A stretch of 64,000 bases of DNA from Craspedostauros australis (lineage: Eukaryota; Bacillariophyta; Bacillariophyceae; Mastogloiales; Achnanthaceae): contig JAMXDE010000019.1 in NCBI GenBank assembly GCA_026770025.1, positions 682,001 through 746,000 on the forward strand, read 5' to 3'. The position numbers were made by a program, and so were the translations under genes. Shown piece after piece: positions 31,601-40,831 of the stretch; within the stretch, counting starts at the first letter, position 1; each line of letters starts with the position of its first letter. A model generated the notes under the pieces. It was not told the origin of the DNA. It made no database searches and saw only the letters and a program-made list of their open reading frames with translations.

Positions 31601-34290
31601 TACTAAGAGCAGGCTTTGCCCCAACCTTCGAGTACACTGCCGCATCAACTCCTCAACAGAACGGAAGAGTGGAACGAAAATTCGCGGTTCTCTATGGTAA
31701 GGTCAGGTCAATGCTGAACCAGGCGCACCTACCGAGACAACTGCGCGGCAAACTATGGGCAGAGGCAGCAAGGAACGCAACGCAGATCGAGAACATCATC
31801 GAGACTAAGTCGAGAGAACCTGCATGCCTGCTACTCAATGGACAGACCCCAACCTACGCGAAAGGATTGCGTATCTTCGGAGAGATCGGAATGGTCTACA
31901 TAGGCAGTCGCGCAATCAAAGCGAAACTGGATGACAGGTCCAAGCCAGCCATGTTCGTCGGGTACGGACAATCTCATGCGAATGGCGTATACCGCATGAT
32001 GAATCTGGCAACCACGAGAATCCTAATCACCAGAGACGTGACATGGATGAACCAGTCGTACGGGCAATTCAAAGGTGTTGAGAACGCCAACAGAACACAA
32101 ATGATGGATCTGGAAGACGACGACTTCGATGCCGGAGCAGCACTCCGCAATACGAAGGTTACTTGGGAGAATGACACGAGTGTCGCAAGAGAAGCGAAGG
32201 CCGTATCATCTGATCGAAGCAGAGAGCCCGGAACCGACTACGAAGATACCGCAGGCTATGCATCGAAGCAAGATGAACTGCTACCTGCCCAAGGAGACGA
32301 TCCATCGGACGATGAAGACGACGATGAATCCGGAAGGGACGACACACGAGTGACTCGAAGACAAGCCGCCGAAGGCAGAGAGATCGAGCAACCCCCAGCA
32401 AGACCTGTGGCAAAGATGTCAAGGATGCTACGGGGTTTGGTCCCGCACAACAATCCACCAGGATATGAATCCGACTCAGAATCAAGCAGTGGAGAGGATG
32501 AACCAGCTGAGACAGCTGAGACGATCCATGCAACCACGGGCGAACGAGACTTCCATTCGAACATATCCATGTTCAATAGAGACGTGGCGAGTCTAATGAT
32601 CGACACCACGGAAGGGAGAATGAGACTGGATGAGTTCATCGCAGCAAGCCAACGAGTCGAAAGAGGGGATTGGAACGAAACGTCCGAGCATGCATACACG
32701 TCTATGATGCTGGACCCAACCACCTTCGAGGAATGCTGGGATCATGCAGATCCAGCGAAGCGGAGGAAATGGCGGGAGGCCATCAATAAGGAGTTCTACG
32801 ACATGACGAGACGAGGAGTCTGGCAGAAGATCAAGAAGAACAAGATGCCGAGGGATCGGCGATGTGTGAAAACGAAATGGGTCTTCAAGGAGAAGAGAAA
32901 TGGAGTCTTTCGCGCCAGGTTGGTTGCCTGTGGATACTCGCAGATTGCTGGAGTGGATTTTTCCGCTCATCATGCGCCAGTGATCCACGATGCAACATAC
33001 CGAGTGATGCTAACCATGAAGATGCTGTTGAAGACAGACAGCATCATCATCGACTTCGAAACTGCCTTCCTACACGGGGATCTCGAGGAAGAGATCTACA
33101 TGCAATGCCCCAAAGGAATGGAGCATGAACCGGACGAATGCCTGCTGCTGAAGAAGACCATTTACGGGTTGGTCCAGAGCGCAAGGCAATGGAACGAGGA
33201 GCTTGTGAACACACTGACCAAGCTTGGCTTCCGGGAGAACAAGGCGGATCCATGTCTGCCAATCCGGAATCGGGAAGGGAGTCTCGTCCTCATCAGGACG
33301 TACGCCGACGATCGCCTGTGCATCGGAAGCACCCTCGAACTGAATCGACTGGTGAAGGACATCAAGCGCGAACGATTCGGCATCAAGGTCGAGGATGGAC
33401 TCGAAGACTACTTGAGTTGCCGGATCGAATTCAACGAGAGCGAAACCAACTGCTGGGTGAACCAGCCGCACATCATCAAGAACATCACGGACACATTCAA
33501 GAGCGACGTGACGAAGCTTCAACGGTACGGAACCCCAGGCACACCAGGTCAAGGGATCCAGAGGAACAGTGAAGCGCCCAAGGTCGACAAGGATCGACAC
33601 AGCAGATACCGCAGTGGAGTGGGTATGCTACTATACCTGGTGAAGCATTCGAGACCAGACATCGCGAATGCAGTCCGAGAGCTTACTAAGGTGTTGGACG
33701 GACCAACGACCACGGCATACAAGGAGATGCTGAGAGTGATGAAGTTCGTGTCGGACACGAGAGAATACGGATTGAGGATGGAGCCCAAGCCGTTGAACAA
33801 CAACGCATGGAAGATCGTGGTGTACACCGACAGCGAGTTCGCTGGAGACAAGGACAACCGCATCAGCGTTGGAGGACATCTGGTCCTGCTGCAAGGAGTG
33901 CCTATCATCTGGAGATCGAAGGCGCAACGCAGCGTGACACTGAGCTCGACCGAGGCCGAGTATGTCGCACTGTCAGAAGCTGGAAAGGAGATCCGCTTTT
34001 TGACTCAACTGATGGAAGACATCGGGTTGAAGATGGAGAGACCTGGAGATGTGATGGTCGACAACGTGGGGGCGATCTTCATCGCCACCAATCCATCGAC
34101 ATCAGCGAGAACGAGACACATCGATATACGCAACCACTTCATCAGAGAGCTGATTGCTAACAAGGAGGCGAGAGCTCGATTCGTGAAGTCGGAAGATAAC
34201 ATCTCCGACGGATTCACGAAGAACACTAAGAAGGAGATCTACGATCGGCACAAGGGGAGCATCATTCAGCCCAGATCAGCATTGGACTGA
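28657..34290 (+). CDS. Copia Gag-Pol polyprotein, element D (1877 aa)
   Basis: I chose ATG 28657 (MSTYETKSDK) as the start; upstream in-frame codons lack an ATG. Zinc knuckles lie at ~271 (CRNCGAYGHKKADC) and ~322 (CNYCGKAGHKIIQC). A CX2CX9CX2C cluster (478-494) precedes a helical segment (~540-625). The protease is DTGAS (~706). Integrase has an HHCC finger (~848) and D908, D970, E1006, with 35 residues between the last two. Reverse transcriptase has YADD (1549-1552), where relatives have YVDD, and the next residue is Arg where B, E and F have Cys. RNase H D lies at ~1725 (YTDSEFAGDK). The frame is complete and the LTRs match, so the copy is recent, but the altered polymerase box makes its own activity uncertain. 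It may have been copied by enzymes from another copy. Confidence 0.93.
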   Translation: MSTYETKSDKIVYFDGKKENWKFWHAKFLCRANRRGYRDMLLKPYSDVKVTAPSAAAESLVATIKPDPGAKLKAGTKSGTKPSAADLAEYKAAMARFAFEELTMAMNHDSKEGKIAFEAVWGCEGMLNGGGDPHAAWVALGRIYEQRTAPMKAKLLAELNAMRLKKGENPDLFLTDMEVLRNRLIDQEVIIDTEQFNMLVLNALCREYEMDVKLLELKFHGKEREMTVGDIREAVSLTYDRHHLKHGYKRAGNSSNEELALFGAGQFKGNCRNCGAYGHKKADCRAPAKGGNNNKKGGGSKKKGNHADAKGGSKKGGFDGKCNYCGKAGHKIIQCFKLKAAMKEAESANMAMDGDDAMDDMALVIADGAFVEIDDLDEIELEDGLEEDLFEIMESFPSAERVESPINEDIRDLMNDDLLESDESIGVTEVAMPGVDVNNAPPAQEEEATGTRMSSAIDYFLRDKIDRVCERSRMDAWCPICLARGAMYSWCTECTEFNVFKIRAPWAFRKIPTTTEPERIRRRAILSRFDSVEDAVRVSLSNVLEAVQVRINGAILCYDVRRESIRERAYCLGTRELYYMLTQIGFEGAYDISLKIVVINELLEEKGLPLLPKHLILRMSRLCTQRVSWMRGWDDTEVRDGLECPELPKVRPMAGSPEYKLELMEHFEQARFGHEMAMVTEDHESSESNRELVAPDQHEANTWLGDTGASCHLTNNDEGMTNVRLSNFSVKVGSGKFLRATKVGDLRMRVMQKDGKSAIIILKGVRYVPKLWVNLLSIGKALHNGFNISNKGVIIALDKNGQRIRFDWIMATHSGFVLGVNMVPAPKSEEMANIGLDTKKPMDVNKLHKMLGHVDSYTISRTARQYEWNVTGTLNPCEDCAIGKAKQKRLTKTLQLRAKKVGERLFMDTSSVQATSFGHGKYWLLVINDYSDYCWSYFVKEKSEVGPKLLSLLKWLSGNQQVTVKNVRCDNAGENYSAEALLLRAGFAPTFEYTAASTPQQNGRVERKFAVLYGKVRSMLNQAHLPRQLRGKLWAEAARNATQIENIIETKSREPACLLLNGQTPTYAKGLRIFGEIGMVYIGSRAIKAKLDDRSKPAMFVGYGQSHANGVYRMMNLATTRILITRDVTWMNQSYGQFKGVENANRTQMMDLEDDDFDAGAALRNTKVTWENDTSVAREAKAVSSDRSREPGTDYEDTAGYASKQDELLPAQGDDPSDDEDDDESGRDDTRVTRRQAAEGREIEQPPARPVAKMSRMLRGLVPHNNPPGYESDSESSSGEDEPAETAETIHATTGERDFHSNISMFNRDVASLMIDTTEGRMRLDEFIAASQRVERGDWNETSEHAYTSMMLDPTTFEECWDHADPAKRRKWREAINKEFYDMTRRGVWQKIKKNKMPRDRRCVKTKWVFKEKRNGVFRARLVACGYSQIAGVDFSAHHAPVIHDATYRVMLTMKMLLKTDSIIIDFETAFLHGDLEEEIYMQCPKGMEHEPDECLLLKKTIYGLVQSARQWNEELVNTLTKLGFRENKADPCLPIRNREGSLVLIRTYADDRLCIGSTLELNRLVKDIKRERFGIKVEDGLEDYLSCRIEFNESETNCWVNQPHIIKNITDTFKSDVTKLQRYGTPGTPGQGIQRNSEAPKVDKDRHSRYRSGVGMLLYLVKHSRPDIANAVRELTKVLDGPTTTAYKEMLRVMKFVSDTREYGLRMEPKPLNNNAWKIVVYTDSEFAGDKDNRISVGGHLVLLQGVPIIWRSKAQRSVTLSSTEAEYVALSEAGKEIRFLTQLMEDIGLKMERPGDVMVDNVGAIFIATNPSTSARTRHIDIRNHFIRELIANKEARARFVKSEDNISDGFTKNTKKEIYDRHKGSIIQPRSALD

Positions 34291-34328
34291 ACATGGTGGA
34301 TGATATGGCCGGAGCGGCAATGGAAGGG

Positions 34329-35233
34329 TGTCAGGAATCGGGTGTTCTGAAACATCATATTGCCGCACCTCCCAAGAGTAAGGAGCCGAACGTGGGGATA
34401 TTCTACATTACCGCAACTCCCACGTTTGATCATTGTGACACAGAAAAATGTGAGCTGCACGTAACACGCGGTGGAGAACACCACGTGCCGAATGCGAACC
34501 ATGCCTGACGTTCATGACTCCAATGCAGGCATGCGAATCACACGTGTATGTCGCAGGGGGCGGGGATGTTGGAATCGTGACCAACATCACGACACAAGCG
34601 ACTACGGCCCCCATGTCGCAACCAATGAGAAAAGAGTACTGGAGGAAGGCCGACATCACGAAGTGTGAGACGACCGGTGAACGAACCTGGTATGAGGAAC
34701 ATCCAGGAAGCCAGCGAAGTGATCGGCAAGGTAAAGGGAGAAACGATGAGAGAGAAACGATCGGAGAGAAACGATTGGAGAGAAACGATCGGAGAGAAAC
34801 GATTGGAGAGAAACGATCGGAGAGAAACGATTGGAGAGAAACGATCGGAGTCGATCGGAGATGTGGGATGGTTGAGGAGCTGAATGAGCTCCCAACCAAG
34901 GTGTTCCCGTGACGAATGGGAGACCGTGATCTGGTTGAATGAACCGATCTGTGTGATGCCTACGACTCGACGTTATCTAAGGCATCGAAACTATCAGTGG
35001 AGGACAACGTGCTTGTGTGCACGAACATGGGGTACTCGGTGGTGCTTGCATGTCCATGGTGAACTTGCGATGAATGCAAGATGGATGCCTGCTAGACCAA
35101 CAGAGGGACCCACGGAGATCTCAGGAGGAGATTGAACTTTGCAATTGAGAGCAATGAAGAGCTCACAGTTCAGAGAAGTAGATTCTAACAAACGATTAGC
35201 TTTCTACTATCACACCACCCCGGATTTCCAACA
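34329..35233 (+). repeat. LTR, 3' LTR of element D
   Basis: 905 bp, matching 27674-28578 at a constant offset of 6655 with no difference found. Followed by AGTACT. Confidence 0.95.
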
Positions 35234-35956
35234 AGTACTAAGATCCAATCTGCTGTTAGAAACTGTACCGTTTTAGAACTGTGAGCACGATCTCACTTTC
35301 TCTTTCGATTTCATCTTCATAGCAGGCGTCTGTCGCGGTGGCAATACGGTGCGTCCTGTTGTCTCTTAGGTGCTTCCCTCTTTGTTCATCATGCTCTGTT
35401 CTTGCTTCCTTGCCTCTGCCTCGTCGTAGCTGTCTACGCTTGCATGGTAGGGATCTGCAGCCCTGAGCACTTGCCTGCCTCATGTTTCCTTCGTTGATCC
35501 TCATGACACCATCGTCTCATGATCGATGTCACCTTTGGTGATGTTCCAAACCTGCGGATATTCTGATCCTTTCTGATGTTCCAAACCTGCGAATGTTCTT
35601 GTCCGCAGGAGAGGCACGTGCTGTCCTCTGAAGAAGGTGCGTCACTTGTCCATGGACATGCTGTTCTGATCGACGTCGTCGTCTGGATGGTTGCCATGGT
35701 TGGCGTGGTATTGGGACCTCCTGATCCGCCGTGGGTGTCTTCCTTTCATTACCAGAGGACAGGCTATCCTCCTTGCGGTTATACAGGCATCAATCGCGTC
35801 CGTATGCTTAGTCATAGTCATAATGACATGGTATACAAAGGTGTGACGAATAGTCTCTTAACATGTGATGAATAATATTCAAAGCTGTGACGAACAATGT
35901 TGGGAGGTGCGGCAATTACGGATATTCTGACAAAGTCGTACCCTCAATTCCTAACA
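35234..35956 (-). repeat. 5' LTR of E, second piece
   Basis: Starts AGTACTAAGATCC and ends TTCCTAACA, followed by AAGAAG. It carries the uninterrupted GCTGTC site into which F inserted in the sister LTR. In the CCTGCGGA hairpin one arm is CCTGCGAA. Confidence 0.9.
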
Positions 35957-37415
35957 AAGAAGTAGCTCCAGCAATAGTCAGTTGCATCGTCGACAATCAG
36001 CAGCCAAAACCGCTTCCTCCCGAAGCTTTCGACTGTTGGATGGCTGATATCGACGAAGAATCTCTCGCAACGCTCGGTCGCCCTTTCCTTCAGCTTCTTG
36101 GGCACCCCGCGCTGTCTAGAGTTGGCGAGGGCGCAGTCCACACAAGGATCCAATTTGCCTTCGATGATCCAGCCGTGTCGATTGGCTGTACGACGCATGG
36201 TGTCCAGAGAAACGTGTCCCAGCATCCGATGAAGATCGTTGGCGCTGATACGACATGGACGATTCATCGTTGCCATCGCCACATCCATGCTGTCTGGATT
36301 GACTGGGTCCATGATCACCCCAGTAACGAATCCGTTCGCTGTCTGGATGACTCGATCGAAGGTTATTGTCCCTCCTGATGGCCCAGTGAGTGAAATGATG
36401 ACTCCATTGTTGGAAATCTTGAATCCATTCTGAAGTGCTTGACCAACCGAAAAGAGATTCGTCCACATTTCTGGAACGTGCTTCACCTTCGTTAGTTCGT
36501 GCACTGTTGTCGTCCCGTCACGATGCTTCACCCGCACCATGAGTGATCCGATCTTTGGTGATTCCAAGAGATGATTGCCTCCAACTCTAACTTTCGATCT
36601 GGCATGTTTGATGTTGTACATGCCGACATCGCTTGTTGCCACATGACAGGATGAGCCTGAATCCGGCAGCCATGTGTTGGTAGTGCATTCATCGTTTGGC
36701 AACGACCCGTTCACCAGAAGAAGATCTTTGTCCTGAATGCGTCTATCTACCATCAATGGTTCAGCGGTTGTCATTGATGTATCGATCAAATCAGGCGACG
36801 AGTGCATGATCACGCACGTCATGTTGAGGAAGTGCAAAGCCATCGGTTCGTAGTTGCCTTGCCCTGCATCATCCAGCAATTGTCCAACTACCATCGAGTT
36901 GGCTAGGTAAGCCTCAATGTTGTTGATTCCAATTCTGTGGAGCAGGTCCATCATCGTCTCAGTTGCCTGTCCAGATCCTGGAGTTCCCCCGAGCCATGGC
37001 ATGTTGTTGACAGCAATCGAAACTGCCAATCTCAAACGATCCCTTCCGTTGTCTTGAATTTCATCATTGCATTCCACCACATGTTGGGATCTGATACCAA
37101 CGGAGTTGGATGTTTCATAGTCTCCATATTCGAACGTGATGGCTGGTTGATTCCCTTTGCCTTGTTCGTTGTCCTGGAGTGTTTCCTCAGTTGGTGTTGA
37201 ATCGGTAGCCATATCCGTCATATCGATTGCAGTTTCCACCAAAGCTCCTTCAAATCCTGGAGGCGATCCTTGGTCCTGGACCATCAGTGCATTGTCGTCC
37301 AGCTCTTCCATCAGTGTCTCAGGATCGTTGACAGTCTCGAAGTTGTCAAAGAAGTCATTGGCCACATCCCAGGATTCTTCCTCGTTGGCAGCAGTCTCTT
37401 CTTTAGCAATGGGCT
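35957..37415 (-). pseudogene. Copia Pol fragment, element G (linker, protease, integrase N-half)
   Basis: In sense it continues the gag frame from the far side of the solo LTR (KPIAKEETAANEEESW). An acidic linker follows, then a helical segment with VVGQLLDD, protease DSGSS, the integrase HHCC finger (HRMLGH...CVDC) and the first catalytic Asp (FVDIS). It ends at DATDYCWSYF where E entered; the frame then runs a few codons into E's LTR. No internal stop is seen in this piece. Gag and this piece were once a single frame, since removing the solo LTR and one flank copy keeps codon phase. Confidence 0.87.
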
Positions 37416-38083
37416 TGATAGAACAGAATACAATAATAGGGTACTTACTCCAAATAAAGACTGATCAGATCCGACAATGAAGTATGTAGATTGTATTGTA
37501 ATTTGTTGTGCTCAAGTAATTTGACTGTAATGTTATCGAAGAAAGCTGGCCCAATTCTGAATCTGATGAAGTCAGAATTGTGAGCACGAAGAGTGCAATG
37601 CAAGATGATGATGATGCAATGAGATTGCACAAGTTGCACACAGCAATACTGCTGTAAAATGATGCCTTGCACTGTTGCATTCACATGTGGGAGGAAATGC
37701 ATGTTTGCAAGCACAGAGGTGAAGACAAGATCAGATGGCACGTTCAGTTCCACGATGACCAGTACTGCCATAATTCTGAAGCTGTGCAATTGAGGACTTC
37801 TTATTCAGATCTATTGGATGACCCAATATATCTGAATTGCAAGGTGTCAACAAGATGGTGTGGAATTGAGGAATCAATATATCTGAATTGCGAGTCAGTC
37901 TGTGAGACGAGAAAGCGATCCCACATGGGAGTTGCGGCAATTGCGGATATCAAGACATTACGATTCATCACACATGAAGAGTCTCATGTCTGCATCAGTA
38001 TTCGTCCTGTGGTACACGATTACCACACGACTCATTCGAATGCTACGAAGACGAGTGTAGTTGGAGTGTTCAATGTGTTATTA
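37416..38083 (-). repeat. Solo LTR inside G gag-pol
   Basis: A 668-bp insert between two copies of GGGCTTG (plus strand; 37411-37417 and 38084-38090), of which 5-7 bp is target duplication. In sense it starts TAATAACAC and ends TTCTATCA. It contains the GCCGCAACTCCCA block that resembles the GCCGCACCTCCCA block of D- and E-type LTRs. It ends G's gag frame through its first TAA. No internal region remains, so it is probably the product of LTR-LTR recombination. Confidence 0.72.
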
Positions 38084-39259
38084 GGGCTTGCAGTATTCCA
38101 AGGATGTGAGAACCATATCCGCCCTGTCATTGTTTCCAGAGCTATTTTTGTTCTCCGATGAAGGCTTGTTGTTGGCAGTGATTCGACCCTCAGAGACATG
38201 ACGTTTCTTCAACCGACATTCCGCCTCCATGTGGCCAAACTTGCCGCAGTACGTGCAGCGTTCTCCATTTCCGCTGTTACCATTGTTGCCGTTTCCGTTG
38301 CCCTTGCCGTTGCTGTTTCCTTTGCCTCTCTTCTTTCCAGTCTTCTTGCCTTTGCCTCCTTTCTTGCCGTTTGGACAGTCGGCTCCCTTGTGTCCATACT
38401 CGTTGCACTTGCGGCATCGTCCCTTGAATCCACCCATAGTGGCGTGGGCATGGTCAGCCTTGCTTGAGTTGTCTTCCACATCCAAAACATATGCCTTTTG
38501 GTTGGTTTGGCGCATCCATGTCAAGTTTGTCACTTCCCTGACAGTGGAGATCGCGACCGAAGAGGCGTTCATTCGCATCTGTTGCTCGATCAAAAGGATG
38601 TCTTGAGAGTACTCATTCGACATCGTTGCCAAAACATGAAGCATGAATTCTTCATCCGTCATTGTGAGCCCCACTTCCGACATGCAAAGTCGTAAGAGCT
38701 CTAGCTTGGTGATGTAGAGGTCCGGATCAGCGTTCTTTCCCATTTTCTCATTGTTGAATTGGTACTTTAGCTTGATCTTTGTGGACGTGTTGGTCGGCTT
38801 GTATTTTTCTTCGAGGGCTTTCCAAGCAGAGCGAGCATCTCCGTACGGGTATTCATGACTCTCGTACTTTTGGATCATTACCAGCACAGCCTTTCCTGCA
38901 GCTGTCTCATTATCCATCATCAACACAAGATCTGCAAAGGCTTGCTTGTTCCTTGCTTGGATCTTGGCTTGTTTGTCTGCCTCAGCTGCTGGAACTGCAC
39001 TGAGCTTCGACACTAGTAGAGCTTCCTCATTTCCCTTGTAAATATCACTGGTATTTCGCAGCACCAAGAATGCCTTTGCCATCAAAATCCATGATGCATA
39101 TCCCTCCCGGGATCCGTCGAACTTGGGTCCGCGTTTGAAGGTGGCGGTGCGATCGTCGTCACTCATCGTGATCGGAACAGTTGTCGGCTTGCCTGCCTTT
39201 TCCAACAGTTTGATGTCTTCCGATTTGACGGGGTCTGGTCGTAGTTCTGTACCTGACAT
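38084..39259 (-). pseudogene. Copia Gag, element G
   Basis: The ATG at 39259-39257 begins MSGTELRPDPVKSED. The ~388-residue product has the capsid core (SWILMAKAFLVLR, DPDLYITKLELLR) and two complete knuckles, CRKCNEYGHKGADC and CTYCGKFGHMEAEC, separated by a Gly/Lys/Asn-rich stretch. It stops at TAA in the solo LTR. By itself the Gag frame is intact; the rest of the polyprotein is split by the solo LTR and by E. It is distinct from the D, E and B families. Confidence 0.87.
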
Positions 39260-39288
39260 GCACTAATCACACAGAGTTCCAAGTTTAA

Positions 39289-39300
39289 CGTTTCGAAACG
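39289..39300 (-). promoter_or_regulatory. CGTTTCGAAACG palindrome abutting 5' LTR of G
   Basis: The same 12-bp palindrome as in C, D and E, again with zero spacing to the LTR start at 39301, although the following leader differs after about 14 bases. Confidence 0.6.
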
Positions 39301-39720
<420 letters not shown>

Positions 39721-40116
39721 TTATCGTATGTTTGTTTCCTGTAATTTTATTACGGTGCTATCGTGGCCCCTGTGTAAATTCCCGCAGTAATCACTTCTGA
39801 CTTTTGGTTTTCCTTTTTGTATCCTCTCAGTAGTATACCGTGTTGATCTGGTGTCGTCCCACGTGATTTTTCGTCTTGTTGGTGTCGCAACGAGTCGAAG
39901 CGTATTGCACCAAAAGACGGACACTCTTCGAGTTTCTCCGATGTTCTTTTGAGTTTCCGAATTTCTCTGGGACACTCGGCAGAAAGTCGGGATTCCATTC
40001 AACCTATCATATGTTAAGTAATTTAGTATCATGACATTATCCTTCAGTCATTAAAAGTTGATGCGTTTGGCGTCAATTACTCCCTTTACAAAACCTTGAG
40101 TCGCAACAGAGAAACT
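39721..40116. other. No recognised gene
   Basis: About 400 bp between the GT repeat and the minisatellite. It may include the remaining LTR of G. I see no conserved coding or repeat signal. Confidence 0.5.
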
Positions 40117-40177
40117 CCCGACATTCCCGACAAAGCACCCGACATTCCCGACAACGCACCCGACATTCCCGACAAAG
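40117..40177. repeat. Minisatellite (CCCGACATT family), left part split by H
   Basis: Tandem units built from CCCGACATT and CCCGACAAAGCA. The array resumes at 46575 on the other side of element H, so H inserted within it. Confidence 0.88.
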
Positions 40178-40352
40178 CAAACCGGGATATGTATGAAACC
40201 GTTGAAACGGCGTTACACGATAGCCGCCGCTACCAATCATGGACGACACAGCAATGAGACAACAGCACTGACGCATACGACATCGATAAGACTCATAATC
40301 TGCATCTTTACTCTTTTTCACTCTAAATCGGTTTCACGTGTGTCGTAACTTG
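40178..40352 (+). repeat. LTR, 5' LTR of element H
   Basis: 175 bp; the comparison with 46400-46574 shows the same sequence throughout as far as I can read it, so insertion is recent. Followed by GTTTATCATTC. Confidence 0.85.
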
Positions 40353-40831
40353 GTTTATCATTCTCATCCGCTCATGCGGGCATGTGCGAGCGTGCAGGGA
40401 CCGCCTGAAGAGGCGACGATAATACTGGGACCCCGCTCCGAGGGAGGACCGTCACCAAGCCGGCACTGCTTGTAATGTGCTGCATCCTCTTTGACCATGG
40501 TGTGTTGACGCAGAGTGACCGGCGTCAACGGGATGCAATCCCACCGTTCGCATTGCGTGGTGTGGATGACACTGGTGGACGCACCGACCGTAGGTTACAC
40601 GGAAATCCCTACTGAGACACACGCTGTTATCAGCGAAAAGATCGCGTGCCTTGTTGCCCGGTCTGTGTTTCTCATCGCGGGTTGGCACCACGAAAACACA
40701 CGTTGAAACACTTTTTTTACGTCGAAAACACACCATGTCCCAGTGTGATTTTCTTGACAACACAATCTCTCTCTCCCTTCACTACTTCCCTCTCATCCTC
40801 ATCAACAACATCATACACGAACATCAACACC
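40353..40831 (+). other. Leader of element H
   Basis: 479 bp of non-coding leader with several GC-rich inverted repeats, for example CCGC-TCAT-GCGG near 40370. It probably holds the primer-binding and packaging signals. No ATG-initiated frame of note is seen. Confidence 0.5.

Larger units (their letters stand above)
27674..35233 (+). mobile_element. Copia element D, complete, matching LTRs, inserted in E's 5' LTR
   Basis: 5' LTR 27674-28578, palindrome 28579-28590, Gag-Pol 28657-34290, purine tract (GGAAGGG at 34322-34328), 3' LTR 34329-35233. Both LTRs are 905 bp and I found no difference between them, so insertion is recent. AGTACT flanks both sides (27668-27673, 35234-35239) and occurs once in the uninterrupted solo LTR near 56640. 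The coding frame has no stop. This is the youngest element seen here. Confidence 0.95.
12826..35956 (-). mobile_element. Copia element E, interrupted by F and D
   Basis: E reads leftward. Its 3' LTR is 12826-13050 plus 20996-21523 and its body is 21524-27643. Its 5' LTR is 27644-27673 plus 35234-35956. The hexamer AAGAAG lies at 12820-12825 and again at 35957-35962, giving a target duplication in G. Removing E and one hexamer rejoins G's integrase in frame. F sits in the 3' LTR and D in the 5' LTR; in each case the other LTR of E shows the empty site. The coding region carries one nonsense codon and one frameshift. Confidence 0.92.

Noticed and set aside
37430-37450. Intron with a GTAAGT donor between G gag and pol
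   Set aside because: A flanking GGGCTTG duplication and LTR-like content explain the insert better than an intron.
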